Source of the DNA: Lachnoclostridium sp. UBA5725 | GTDB taxonomy: Bacteria; Bacillota; Clostridia; Lachnospirales; Lachnospiraceae | Direction: 5' to 3' | Length of the DNA: 64,000 nt | NCBI GenBank assembly: GCA_002419585.1 | Contig: DIGJ01000018.1 | Span: 62,001-126,000 of the forward strand | Part shown: one piece after another, positions 42,620-51,014 of the stretch | Position numbering within the stretch: position 1 is the first letter of the stretch | Layout of the letters: each line of letters opens with the position of its first letter | Notes under the pieces: generated by a model | What the model was told of the DNA's origin: nothing | Database searches by the model: none | The model's input: only the letters and a program-made list of their open reading frames with translations | Translations under genes and position numbers: made by a program

Positions 42620-42793
42620 TCAGTTTGTCGCATCCCTTTTACTCTTATTTATTACCTTTATACCTACTTCCTTCATAAACGCAGTGGTACCATGCTGAAT
42701 CAAATGTTCTTTTTGGGCATATGTAATATCCTCAAACGGAAGTTCCTCATTTTCATCGAAGAAATGTACAAAGCATTTGAAAGTTAATTCCAA
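42620..42793 (-). CDS. 57-residue protein beside the recombinase, candidate directionality factor
   Basis: TTG start at 42793 with GGGGGTG seven bases upstream. Reads MELTFKCFVHFFDENEE, then LPFEDITYAQKEHLIQHG and a basic end. This small compact type (F-x-C-x-V ... E-x-x-x-F-x-x-x-G) recurs near serine recombinases in Firmicutes elements, by my recollection without a firm name. Divergent from the recombinase with 106 bp between. Directionality factors of serine recombinases (for example SprB of SPbeta, about 58 residues) have this size and position, so it is the best candidate here. Function is inference. Confidence 0.6.
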   Translation of the reverse strand: MELTFKCFVHFFDENEELPFEDITYAQKEHLIQHGTTAFMKEVGIKVINKSKRDATN

Positions 42794-42808
42794 TCAATCA
42801 CCCCCATA

Positions 42809-42817
42809 TAAGTTATG
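42809..42817 (-). promoter_or_regulatory. Possible sporulation-type -10 (CATAACTTA)
   Basis: Minus strand CATAACTTA fits the Bacillus SigK -10 pattern CATA-N3-TA, with AC about 17 bp upstream. If used, the transcript would start at or within the ribosome-binding site of the 57-residue gene, which is a weakness. Short patterns like this arise by chance in AT-rich DNA. Confidence 0.2.
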
Positions 42818-42899
42818 CTTTAAAGGATGTACTTGTTGTTAACAATAGGTGTATTTTTTTTGCCTTTTTCTAATAAACATAAGTAAGGAGTTGGTATGA

Positions 42900-44399
42900 T
42901 TGAGTAAAGATAAAATAGACCATGTGAAATCAGCTGCACTTTATATTCGTGTCTCTACCGATAAACAAGAGGAACTATCCCCGGAATCGCAGAAAGATAA
43001 ACTACTTGAATATGCTGCTCAAAATGGCTATTTGGTACCAACTGAATTTATCTTTTGGGAAATCGGGATATCTGGACGAAAAGCAGATAAACGTCCACAA
43101 TTTCAGCGGATGATAGGGATTGCAAAAGATAAAAGTCATCCTTTTGATGCAATTCTCGTTTGGAAGTTTAGCCGATTTGCAAGAAATCAAGAAGAATCAA
43201 TCGTTTATAAATCCATGCTAAAAAAAGAAAACGTGGATGTTATCAGTGTGTCCGAGTATATCTGTGATGATGTATTTGGAAAACTGATTGAGCGAATTAT
43301 TGAATGGATGGATGAATACTACTCCATACGCCTATCTGGCGATGTTTTCCGTGGAATGCATAAAAAAGCAGAATTGGGTGGATATCAGGCAAGCCCACCA
43401 CTTGGATATAAAATTGCAATAAAAGGCGAACCCCCTGTGATTGATACACAAAATGCAGAAATTGTAAAATCGATTTTTCGTATGTATGTGGAAGAACGCT
43501 TGTCCCTCCATGCCATTTGCGCACACCTAAATGAAATGGGATATACCACTAGATCCGGCGCTTGTTTTCAAAAACGAAGCGTTGAGTATATACTGAAAAA
43601 TATACACTATTGCGGATATATCAGATGGAATGTAACAAACAACTCCACAAAACAGATAAAGGAGAAAGCAGAATGGGTCATAACAAACGGAAATTTTGAG
43701 CCAATTATATCCGAAGAATTGTTTAACGCTGCCAATGAACGGCTCGCGAGTGAATATCATCCCCGCAAATCAAAACCAGTGTATAATCAAAAGCATTGGC
43801 TTAGCGGTATGGTAAAATGTTCTGCCTGCGGCCGCTCTCTAACAATTGGCTCTGGCACGAATAAATGTACTGGTAAAAAATATAATTATCTGCAATGCTA
43901 TGGATACCACAAAGGCCTTTGCACCGTATCTCATCATGTAAGTATGTCAAAAATCGAACCGATTATTTTGCAGGCCATTCAATATGCCTATGAATCTGGG
44001 GACTTTGAATTCGAAGCTGTATCGAAGTATCCAGGCGAATCCATGCATGATAAGGAACTTATAAGCTCGCAAATAAAGAGTATCGAAGAAAAGAAAAAAC
44101 GAAGTAAAAAAGCGTACCTAGAGGGCATTGATACCCTAAGTGAATATAAAACATCTAAGATAGCATTGCAAAAAGAGCATACTAAACTTTCTGTCATGTT
44201 AAAGAAAACGGAAATTCTTGAAATGAGGGAAGAGTCAAAAGACATTTTGCAAGATAGAATCAAAGATGTTTATTCTGTTCTTAAGTCTGACCGTTTTTCA
44301 AATGATGAAAAGGCAAATGCGCTCCGAAAAATTGTTTATAAAATTGTTTATCAAAAAGCCATGAACCGGATCGATGTCTACTTTCTTTATACTGACTGA
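42900..44399 (+). CDS. Large serine recombinase
   Basis: 499 residues, TTG start at 42900 (GGAG nine bases upstream; the ATG at 42896 meets a stop at once). Resolvase-type catalytic domain 10-155 with YIRVSTDKQ (nucleophile Ser19), ISGRKADKRPQFQRMI and VWKFSRFARN; recombinase DNA-binding domain about 165-260 (GYKIAIKG ... YTTRSG ... ILKNIHYCGYI); zinc ribbon with Cys307, Cys310, Cys333 and Cys341; coiled-coil region about 370-450. All parts of an active integrase/excisionase are present and uninterrupted. Same general class as SpoIVCA, which excises skin from sigK, though a different subgroup by motif. Confidence 0.95.
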   Translation: MSKDKIDHVKSAALYIRVSTDKQEELSPESQKDKLLEYAAQNGYLVPTEFIFWEIGISGRKADKRPQFQRMIGIAKDKSHPFDAILVWKFSRFARNQEESIVYKSMLKKENVDVISVSEYICDDVFGKLIERIIEWMDEYYSIRLSGDVFRGMHKKAELGGYQASPPLGYKIAIKGEPPVIDTQNAEIVKSIFRMYVEERLSLHAICAHLNEMGYTTRSGACFQKRSVEYILKNIHYCGYIRWNVTNNSTKQIKEKAEWVITNGNFEPIISEELFNAANERLASEYHPRKSKPVYNQKHWLSGMVKCSACGRSLTIGSGTNKCTGKKYNYLQCYGYHKGLCTVSHHVSMSKIEPIILQAIQYAYESGDFEFEAVSKYPGESMHDKELISSQIKSIEEKKKRSKKAYLEGIDTLSEYKTSKIALQKEHTKLSVMLKKTEILEMREESKDILQDRIKDVYSVLKSDRFSNDEKANALRKIVYKIVYQKAMNRIDVYFLYTD

Positions 44400-44433
44400 T
44401 TGCACACAAAACCGTATTACTTTCCGTACGCTA

Positions 44434-45333
44434 TTACCATTGGGTCATCCAACCTGGGCACGTTACCTGTTTACCATCGCAGTACTGAGTCAATATTGGC
44501 TGTACTACATTTGGTCTCGAAAGGTAATTGTTAAATATGGTATCTACCGTTCTTGAAATATTACTAAAGATATTTCGTCCTGGTACCCACTTATGATCAA
44601 ATGCCGTAGAACTGGTAATCGTAAAATTGTACCCTTTATTGCGGTACCACTCCGTAAAAACACGGTTTAATGTAAACGATTGAATGGCTAAGATATTCGC
44701 ATATAACGCAGCTTCTGGCCATGTAGCATAAATTTCACTGGAAGCTACATTTTTAATATAATCACGATACCTGACATAATAATTTTTAGCTGTCTTATCG
44801 GTAGGCGGACCATCATGTACAACAACAAATTCTGGAACAACTGCTTTGCTTAATACAATTTCTCCTGTTTCTTTGACGGTTTTTATTTCATCCTCTGCAA
44901 TTTTTGGTGGAAAATCGCCGAATAAACGATGTGGTGGTATGACGAATCCTTCCTCTTCAGGTGGTCTATTTTCAGGAACCGGATCTAAAGAAACTGGTTG
45001 CAATGCTGTAACATTGGGCAAAACCTGAGCTCCATTTACTGAAACAGAAATATATCCCGGTGCCTCAATTAATACCGTATATTCCGAATAAGGCTGTGTT
45101 TCAGAAGGTGCCATACTATAGTCAACAGAAGGCGCCGGCAATTCCACTTCTTTGGTCCTTCCTATCGTATCTGTTGTCAGCTGATCTACAACTTGATTTG
45201 GCTGTCCGGTTACCGTAATAGTTACTTTAGCTCCCGGAACTGGCTTGTTATCCCGAAAAGAAGTAACATTTACCTGAAAACCGCCAAAACTCTGCGTTTC
45301 AACCTGTGCAGGATATAGCTGTCTAAAATCCAT
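44434..45333 (-). CDS. sleC: SleC-family spore cortex-lytic enzyme, 5' part of an interrupted gene
   Basis: 299 codons. Residues 1-100 are the pro-region with FGGFQVNVTSFRDNKPVPGAKVTITVTG (carboxypeptidase-regulatory-like fold); from about 175 the catalytic SpoIID-like part: YRDYIKNVASSEIYATWPEAALYANILAIQSFTLNRVFTEW and YCDGKQVTCPGWMTQW. It runs into the element at the repeat and stops one codon later. SleC is the pro-enzyme that Csp proteases cleave to degrade spore cortex at germination. The break falls inside the SpoIID signature, so this piece alone should be inactive. AGAGG precedes ATG 45333. Confidence 0.9.
   Translation of the reverse strand: MDFRQLYPAQVETQSFGGFQVNVTSFRDNKPVPGAKVTITVTGQPNQVVDQLTTDTIGRTKEVELPAPSVDYSMAPSETQPYSEYTVLIEAPGYISVSVNGAQVLPNVTALQPVSLDPVPENRPPEEEGFVIPPHRLFGDFPPKIAEDEIKTVKETGEIVLSKAVVPEFVVVHDGPPTDKTAKNYYVRYRDYIKNVASSEIYATWPEAALYANILAIQSFTLNRVFTEWYRNKGYNFTITSSTAFDHKWVPGRNIFSNISRTVDTIFNNYLSRPNVVQPILTQYCDGKQVTCPGWMTQW
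44437..44447. repeat. Right attachment-site core
   Basis: CCATTGGGTCA, identical to 41182-41192. On the excised circle (minus strand) the core would be flanked by TTATTTCC on one side and GGAAAGTAA on the other, longer imperfect arms as expected for attP. Confidence 0.85.
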
Positions 45334-45390
45334 AAAAAACCTCTAGTCTATCTATCATTATTAGTATACGAGATAGATGGATTAGAGGTT
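45333..45390 (-). terminator. Flagellin terminator overlapping the sleC ribosome-binding site
   Basis: Nineteen-position stem with few mismatches (45338-45356 with 45372-45390), then TTTTTT on the minus strand. The 3' arm includes AGAGG, the sleC ribosome-binding site, so any transcript running in from the flagellin-like gene would hide it. Confidence 0.7.
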
Positions 45391-45409
45391 CTTATTCTTA
45401 TGAACAAAA

Positions 45410-46126
45410 CTACATATTTAATAAATTAATCATACCTTGCTCTTGATTTTGCTTTGCCTGCTGCGCAAATGTTTTATATTCATTGATAACTTCTTCTTTT
45501 TTCATATCCGAAACTGCTTTTCCTACATCTAAGTCTTCTACCTTACTAAAGGACGAGGTAAGATTTTCGTTAGATAATTTATTATAGGCAATGGTACTAT
45601 CCAAAGCATTACTTGTCGCTCCGGTAGTGGAACGCTGCGCATTTACCTTTTTGATTGCAGCATCAATGGTCGACACATCAAAGTTTCCACTTGTTACATC
45701 ATAATCCGAAATCCCAAGCGAAGCCAATGTAGCATTGGTGTCAGTGTCAGAATCACCATTTAATAACTTCTTTGTGTTGAATTCTGTATTTTGTGCAATC
45801 GATGTAATTCCCTGTTTTAACTGTTCCACTTCTTCTTGAATGGTTGCCTTATCACTGTCCGCATTCGCTGTATTGCCTGCTTTAATACTAAGTTCACGCA
45901 TCCTTTGCAGACTATTTGTTATATTTTGCAAGGCGCCATCTGTAACATTTAACATATCCTGTTTTGAACTCGCTCCATCTGCAACCACCTTGTTTTCCGT
46001 AGCCTGAGCTTTCATTCCTTCTACGATTGCAACACCTGCTGCATTGTCTTTTGCACTATTAATGCTCTTCATAGAAGACAGTTTCATATATGCATCACTT
46101 GTACTGTTAATTCCTGAAATTGCCAT
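45410..46126 (-). CDS. Short flagellin-like protein
   Basis: 238 residues. Flagellin N domain (GINSTSDAYMKLSSMKSINSAKDNAAGVAIVEGMKAQ ... LQRMRELSIKAGNTAN) and a short C domain (EDLDVGKAVSDMKKEEVINEYKTFAQQAKQ); the variable middle is nearly absent. Some residues depart from typical flagellin (the C-terminal end is NLLNM rather than LLR). No other flagellar gene is near. Could be a minor filament protein, a non-motility flagellin-like secreted protein, or an orphan. GGATGGTG before ATG 46126. Confidence 0.8.
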   Translation of the reverse strand: MAISGINSTSDAYMKLSSMKSINSAKDNAAGVAIVEGMKAQATENKVVADGASSKQDMLNVTDGALQNITNSLQRMRELSIKAGNTANADSDKATIQEEVEQLKQGITSIAQNTEFNTKKLLNGDSDTDTNATLASLGISDYDVTSGNFDVSTIDAAIKKVNAQRSTTGATSNALDSTIAYNKLSNENLTSSFSKVEDLDVGKAVSDMKKEEVINEYKTFAQQAKQNQEQGMINLLNM

Positions 46127-46172
46127 GCGATCACCATCCTTTGTAGGGCTAATTGACTATTCTTCTATCTTA

Positions 46173-46201
46173 ATTATACATCGAAATGAAAATTCTGGCA
46201 A
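46173..46201 (-). promoter_or_regulatory. Promoter of the flagellin-like gene
   Basis: Minus strand: TTGCCA (46196-46201), 17 bp, TATAAT (46173-46178). This is a vegetative sigma-A form; no SigD-type promoter (TAAA-N15-GCCGATAA) was seen. Confidence 0.65.
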
Positions 46202-46216
46202 TCTAAATTTGGAAGG

Positions 46217-46984
46217 TCATTTGAATTGGCATGGCTTCGAACGCTTATCAATCGTAGCAAATTCATAGCCTTCTGCCTTTAATTCATCAATGATATAGCG
46301 CAATGCTTTTGCTGTATTTTTATTTATGGAAGAGTCATGCAGCAGTATCACTGGTTCCTTATATTTTTTATAATCCTTTCGAATATTGGCAATGATTTTT
46401 TGCTGCGAAGGTTTACCAACTGAATCCTCCGCACTTACATTCCAGTCAAAATATGTGTACCCATCATTTTCCATGCATACAATTATTTCATCGCAAAACG
46501 GGGAAATAAAACAATTTGAGCTACCCCATGGAAAGCGGTAATAAGTGGGTTCTGTTCCCGTAACTTCATAAATTCGATCTGCTGTTTTTCTTGCATCCTC
46601 AATATAGGCATCTGCCGATGCATATATTTCTTTTACACGATGTGTATAGGTATGTATTCCAATTAAATTACCTTCTTCGACCATACGTCTTAATAAAGGT
46701 TCTTTATCCTCCGTAATTAATTCACCAATCATAAAAAAAGATGCATTTACTTCTTCCTCTTTCAGCGTATCCAGTATTTCTTCCGTCATGTTGGAAGGAC
46801 CATCATCAAAAGTTAAAAATGCAACCTTTTTGACAGCATTTGTACTTTCAACACAAATCGCTTCCTGTGAAAACAATCGATCCTGATTCTTAATGCATCC
46901 TATAAAAGCAAACACTAAGAGTAACGTAACGGCTTTCCTCTTATTATCATACAAAAATACTGCATGGATTATCTTTTTAAACAT
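46217..46984 (-). CDS. Polysaccharide deacetylase, membrane-anchored or secreted
   Basis: 255 residues from ATG 46984 (GGAGG just upstream). Hydrophobic N-terminal signal/anchor (about 12-32), then the NodB domain: motif 1 FLTFDDGPSNMTEEIL, motif 2 GIHTYTHR (H-x3-H type), motif 3 YYRFPWGSSN, motif 5 ILLHDSSINKNT. Removes N- or O-acetyl groups from cell-wall peptidoglycan or exopolysaccharide. Motif 2 is HTYTH, conserved for metal binding. Monocistronic by appearance. Confidence 0.92.
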   Translation of the reverse strand: MFKKIIHAVFLYDNKRKAVTLLLVFAFIGCIKNQDRLFSQEAICVESTNAVKKVAFLTFDDGPSNMTEEILDTLKEEEVNASFFMIGELITEDKEPLLRRMVEEGNLIGIHTYTHRVKEIYASADAYIEDARKTADRIYEVTGTEPTYYRFPWGSSNCFISPFCDEIIVCMENDGYTYFDWNVSAEDSVGKPSQQKIIANIRKDYKKYKEPVILLHDSSINKNTAKALRYIIDELKAEGYEFATIDKRSKPCQFK

Positions 46985-47044
46985 AACAACCTCCGTTATG
47001 CCTTTCAAATTATCCTATGCAGTATTCACAGATTGGTTCCTTTT

Positions 47045-47518
47045 TTATCGTAATCGAGTACACTCAAATCTTGCTTTGGTACGAAGACACTCTTTAAGCT
47101 CATTGAGCCTTTGTTCAATTGGTCCTTCAGCAATCACAAGATCCACAGAAATGGCCATATTGTTTATCATTCTGTCATCCAGTTTACCTTCATATTCATC
47201 TAATAGTTTATATTTTCCGGTTGCACCCTTTGCATCCAAAAACTGGATTAAAATTTCATCCGGTTGCGTTTCTTTTCGCTCTTCACGAACGAGTTCAAAT
47301 CGATATTTCTGTTTTTCTTGTGGATATTTTTCATGATCTACTTCACTCAAAAACATGGAAAGTGGTCTTACATAGGTCAAAAAATCTCCATAGAGTTGTC
47401 TATAAACTACCATCTCTTCTTCTGTTTCAGAATGAATTGCAATGGTAATAATTTCATATAATCGATCTTTGAAATGCCGGTACACATCTCCTGTCAAAGG
47501 TCTTCTTGCTTGTTCCAT
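47045..47518 (-). CDS. DUF1653-domain protein
   Basis: 157 residues. N-terminal DUF1653 domain: GDVYRHFKDRLYEIITIAIHSETEEEMVVYRQLYG followed by YVRPLSMFLSEVDHEKYP. The C-terminal part (about 85-157) has no recognised motif. Cytoplasmic; function of the domain is unknown, though it is widespread and sometimes linked to small-ligand binding. ATG 47518 has weak upstream pairing. Confidence 0.8.
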   Translation of the reverse strand: MEQARRPLTGDVYRHFKDRLYEIITIAIHSETEEEMVVYRQLYGDFLTYVRPLSMFLSEVDHEKYPQEKQKYRFELVREERKETQPDEILIQFLDAKGATGKYKLLDEYEGKLDDRMINNMAISVDLVIAEGPIEQRLNELKECLRTKARFECTRLR

Positions 47519-47542
47519 ACGATAGTAATACCTCCCAAACCT

Positions 47543-48463
47543 CTAGAATGTCTGAATTAAGTATATCACAATTGGTATTGTAAATATAGATAAAATCGTG
47601 GTAATCGAAAAAATTTCAGCCATATATTCCGAATCTTTGTCATAACGAATGGCAAACATCGTTCCCGTTGTTGCAGTAGGACATGCCATTGCAAATGCAA
47701 TCGTTGATTTTATAAGTATTGGTATTGGCAATTTTGCCGTCAAGAGTACAAACAGTATGGGCAAAACAAAAAGTTTAATCCATGCAATATAATAAATCCG
47801 CTTCTTTTTTAAAACAGAAAGTATATTTGCATCCGCAATTGCCATACCAGCAACAATCATTGCAAGTGGCGTATTCATATTGGCTATCATGGAAAGTACG
47901 TTATTCGGTACAGACGGTAAGCTTATCCTTCCAAAAAAAGCAAGCAAGCCCAATACCATTGCGGCAAACATCGGTGTTTTAAAGAATTCCTTACATTGCT
48001 TAAAATTACTGTTTCCAGTGATCAGCATAAGTCCATGTGTCCAAACCATTATGTTAAATACCAGCATAAAGGCCGATAGATAAAACACCCCTTCTGTTCC
48101 ATATACTGCCTGAACCAATGGTATTCCGATAAAACCACAATTGGAATAAATGCATCCAAATCGCTCAACACCCATTTCATAACCACTACTTTTACGTATC
48201 ATAAGATTGGTAACAACAATCATCAATGCATAAGCCGCTGCAGATAAAAGGATCGTAATAAAAAATCCTTGCAGCCTGCGTGTCGTATATTCTTGCTGGA
48301 AAGACTGAAAAATGAGTACTGGGTTTACCACCATTAATAATAAATTCGAAAAGCTTTTGCTGCTTTTTTTATCCAGTAATTTACATTTGTATATAATAAC
48401 GGTAATCACCGCAATGCAAAGCATTGCGGTGACTTGTTCTAGTGTGAGTAATGCATAACTCAT
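47543..48463 (-). CDS. AEC-family transporter
   Basis: 306 residues, about ten helices, auxin-efflux-carrier/malate permease-like family. Typical features: SNLLLMVVNPVLIFQSFQ, SNCGFIGIPLVQAVYGTEGVFY, NTPLAMIVAGMAIA and ACPTATTGTMFAIRYDKD. Substrates in the family are organic anions (malate, malonate) or unknown. Three bp separate its start from the end of ilvE, so it is likely co-transcribed with branched-chain aminotransferase. Confidence 0.9.
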   Translation of the reverse strand: MSYALLTLEQVTAMLCIAVITVIIYKCKLLDKKSSKSFSNLLLMVVNPVLIFQSFQQEYTTRRLQGFFITILLSAAAYALMIVVTNLMIRKSSGYEMGVERFGCIYSNCGFIGIPLVQAVYGTEGVFYLSAFMLVFNIMVWTHGLMLITGNSNFKQCKEFFKTPMFAAMVLGLLAFFGRISLPSVPNNVLSMIANMNTPLAMIVAGMAIADANILSVLKKKRIYYIAWIKLFVLPILFVLLTAKLPIPILIKSTIAFAMACPTATTGTMFAIRYDKDSEYMAEIFSITTILSIFTIPIVIYLIQTF

Positions 48464-48466
48464 GTT

Positions 48467-49537
48467 CTATTTTACCTCTACAGTCCAGTGAAACTCATCT
48501 TCTATTTTTCCTAATTGAATACCCGTTACTGTATCATAAAGTTTTTGACTGATTTCTCCGATTCCACCATCTTTTATCTGGATTACGGTATCTTCAAATC
48601 GCAAATGACCTACTGGTGAAATAACCGCTGCGGTTCCAGTTCCCCATACTTCTTCCAAGGTACCATCGTTTGCAGCTTCCAATAATTCATCTACGGATAT
48701 TTTTCTTTCTTCGACTGGTAATCCCCAATGTTTACACAATTGTATTGCAGAATCTCTGGTAACACCAGGCAAGATGCTTCCATTTAATTCTGGAGTTACT
48801 ACTTTTCCATTTATCTTAAAGAAAATATTCATTGCTCCAACTTCTTCAATGTATTTTCTTTCAATGCCATCAAGCCATAGCACTTGCGAATAACCATCAT
48901 CGTGTGCTTTTACCTGTGCCTTTAAGGAAGCCACGTAATTACCACCTGTCTTCGCTTCTCCGATACCACCTTTTACAGCTCTTACATAGTCATCTTCGAT
49001 CCAGATTTTAACTGGATTTAATCCTTCTTTGTAATATGCTCCAACTGGTGACAGAATCACCATAAACAGGTATGTATCCGATGGTCTTACCCCAAGAAAC
49101 TCATCTGTAGCAATGATAAATGGGCGGATATAGAGGGAAGTTCCTGGTTTTGTAGGTATCCAAGCTTCATCTTTCTTTACAACTGCCTCTATTGCCTGCA
49201 AGAAATCTTCTTCTAGAATCTGTGGAATACAGATTCTATCATTGGTACGATTTGCACGCTCGATATTTTTATCTGGACGGAATAATAATGTTCTACCATC
49301 TTGTGTTTTGTACGCCTTTAAACCTTCGAACATTTCCTGACCATAATGAAAAACCATAGCGGATGGCTCTAACTGAATTTTCTGATATGGTACGACTCTT
49401 GGGTCAAACCAACCTTTTCCCACTTTATAATTCATCATAAACATATGATCGGTAAAAACGGTTCCAAAATTCAAAGGATCTTCTGGTCCTGGAATTGGCT
49501 TTGGTGATTGTGTCTGTTCATATCTGATATCTAACAT
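48467..49537 (-). CDS. ilvE: Branched-chain amino acid aminotransferase
   Basis: 356 residues, class IV PLP aminotransferase. Catalytic Lys196 in GIGEAKTGGNYVASLKAQ; EEVGAMNIFFKING and GSILPGVTRDS follow. Interconverts branched-chain amino acids and their 2-oxo acids. Length and motifs match the longer BCAT type (about 355) seen in Bacillus YwaA and eukaryotes. AEC transporter follows immediately. Confidence 0.95.
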   Translation of the reverse strand: MLDIRYEQTQSPKPIPGPEDPLNFGTVFTDHMFMMNYKVGKGWFDPRVVPYQKIQLEPSAMVFHYGQEMFEGLKAYKTQDGRTLLFRPDKNIERANRTNDRICIPQILEEDFLQAIEAVVKKDEAWIPTKPGTSLYIRPFIIATDEFLGVRPSDTYLFMVILSPVGAYYKEGLNPVKIWIEDDYVRAVKGGIGEAKTGGNYVASLKAQVKAHDDGYSQVLWLDGIERKYIEEVGAMNIFFKINGKVVTPELNGSILPGVTRDSAIQLCKHWGLPVEERKISVDELLEAANDGTLEEVWGTGTAAVISPVGHLRFEDTVIQIKDGGIGEISQKLYDTVTGIQLGKIEDEFHWTVEVK

Positions 49538-49631
49538 TTTATATCCTTCCTCTCATTTATCCAAACGGTATTTCTTGTATGATACTCTTACCATTTTTAT
49601 TTTTCAAGTGTTTTACGTTAATTTGCTAAAT

Positions 49632-50129
49632 TTATGAATTATTTTTCTTTCTTACATATTTAACAAAGGTGTATTCCAAGTCGTAATAGGTCTGCTCTTC
49701 AGATTCTCTTTCAATCATCCAGTCATCATTTATATCAAGACTTGGGAAATAAGAATCAGCATTATATGCATAATCGATTAAGGTGACATGTGCCACGTCA
49801 CAGTATGGAAGAAACTGTTCGTAGATGCTTTGTCCACCGATTACATAAACATCTTCTGTTTTATATTCTTTGACTGCCTCCAATGCTTCTTCAATGCTAT
49901 GAACAACGGTGGCATCTTGCACTTCACAGTCTTTTCTTGTAATTACAATATTTTTTCTATTTTTTAAAGGTTTGCCCTGTGGAAAGCTTTCCAATGTTTT
50001 TCTTCCCATAATAACCACTTTTCCAGTCGTCTCATTGCGAAAGAATCTCATATCTGCTGGTATACTTACCAAGAGCTTATTCTGATAACCAATCCCCCAG
50101 TTTTTATCGACAGCAACAATAATATTCAT
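49632..50129 (-). CDS. folA: Dihydrofolate reductase
   Basis: 165 residues. MNIIVAVDKNWGIGYQNKLL at the start (substrate and NADPH contacts), GRKTLESFPQGKPLKNRKNIVITR and DVYVIGGQSIYEQFL. Regenerates tetrahydrofolate consumed by ThyA, encoded 23 bp upstream. Confidence 0.97.
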   Translation of the reverse strand: MNIIVAVDKNWGIGYQNKLLVSIPADMRFFRNETTGKVVIMGRKTLESFPQGKPLKNRKNIVITRKDCEVQDATVVHSIEEALEAVKEYKTEDVYVIGGQSIYEQFLPYCDVAHVTLIDYAYNADSYFPSLDINDDWMIERESEEQTYYDLEYTFVKYVRKKNNS

Positions 50130-50152
50130 ACTAAAACCTCCTTTTTTACTGC

Positions 50153-51001
50153 CTAGACAGCAATTGGAATTCCTTTTATCTGTGGTCCGGTAACATAATT
50201 TTCTACCATTACATCCTCTCTTGTAAACTGGTAGAAGTCTTTCACTTCAGGATTCAGCCAAAACTTTGGTGCATCGTACGTTGGTCGTTCAATCAGTTCT
50301 TCAATCAATGGAATATGTCTGTCATAAATATGAGCATCTGCAATTACATGAACCAATTCCCCTACCTGCATGTCACAGGTCTGCGCCAGCATATGCATTA
50401 AAACGGAATACTGCACAACATTCCAGTTGTTCGCTGCGAGAATATCTTGTGAACGCTGATTTAGAATGGCATTCAATGTTAATTTATCCTCTCTCTTTTT
50501 TTGCGTGACATTAAACGTCATGCTATAAGCACATGGATATAGATTCATTTCATTTAAATCCTGATGAACATAGATATTTGTCATAATACGACGGCTAAAT
50601 GGATTATGCTTCAGGTCATAAATCACACGATCCACCTGATCCATTTCACCCTCCTTGTATTTGTGCTTTACTCCTAATTGGTAACCATATGCTTTCCCAA
50701 TAGAACCCGTTTCGTCTGCCCACGCGTCCCAGATATGGCTATGAAGATCTTGTATATTATTTGACTTTTGCTGCCATATCCATAGCATTTCATCGGTTGC
50801 ACTTTTAAGTGCAGTCTTTCTTAGGGTTAGCAGTGGAAACTCCTTTGCAAGATCATACCGATTGACAACGCCGAATTTCTTAATGGTATAAGCGCATGTT
50901 CCATCTTCCCATTTAGGTCTTACCTTTTCTCCCTCCGTGCTTGTCCCATTCAAAAGAATGTCTTTGCACGTTTGAATAAAAATTTCATCTGCTAAACTCA
51001 T
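50153..51001 (-). CDS. thyA: Thymidylate synthase
   Basis: 282 residues from ATG 51001 (GGAGG five bases upstream; the ATG four codons earlier contains that site). Active-site Cys in NLYPCAYSMTFNV; NQRSQDILAANNWNVVQYS and HVIADAHIYDRHI bind dUMP and folate. The YPCAYS variant replaces the common PPCH, a form I know from clostridial ThyA. Ends 24 bp before folA begins; begins 14 bp after hflX ends. Confidence 0.96.
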   Translation of the reverse strand: MSLADEIFIQTCKDILLNGTSTEGEKVRPKWEDGTCAYTIKKFGVVNRYDLAKEFPLLTLRKTALKSATDEMLWIWQQKSNNIQDLHSHIWDAWADETGSIGKAYGYQLGVKHKYKEGEMDQVDRVIYDLKHNPFSRRIMTNIYVHQDLNEMNLYPCAYSMTFNVTQKKREDKLTLNAILNQRSQDILAANNWNVVQYSVLMHMLAQTCDMQVGELVHVIADAHIYDRHIPLIEELIERPTYDAPKFWLNPEVKDFYQFTREDVMVENYVTGPQIKGIPIAV

Positions 51002-51014
51002 GGTTTCCTCCATT

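Larger units (their letters stand above)
41182..44447 (+). mobile_element. 3,255-bp serine-recombinase element inserted in sleC
   Basis: Bounded by direct repeats CCATTGGGTCA at 41182-41192 and 44437-44447. Contents in order: 51-residue peptide, truncated intergenic repeat C, NYN-type protein (minus), 57-residue small protein (minus), large serine recombinase (plus). The recombinase stop is 37 bp from the right repeat, the usual place for an integrase gene. Removing 3,255 bp (a multiple of 3, but what matters is that both flanks read xTG-ACC-CAA-TGG in the same phase) restores CPGWMTQW joined to GSKYLADDG. Size and content fit a reduced, skin-like intervening element rather than a phage. Confidence 0.9.
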
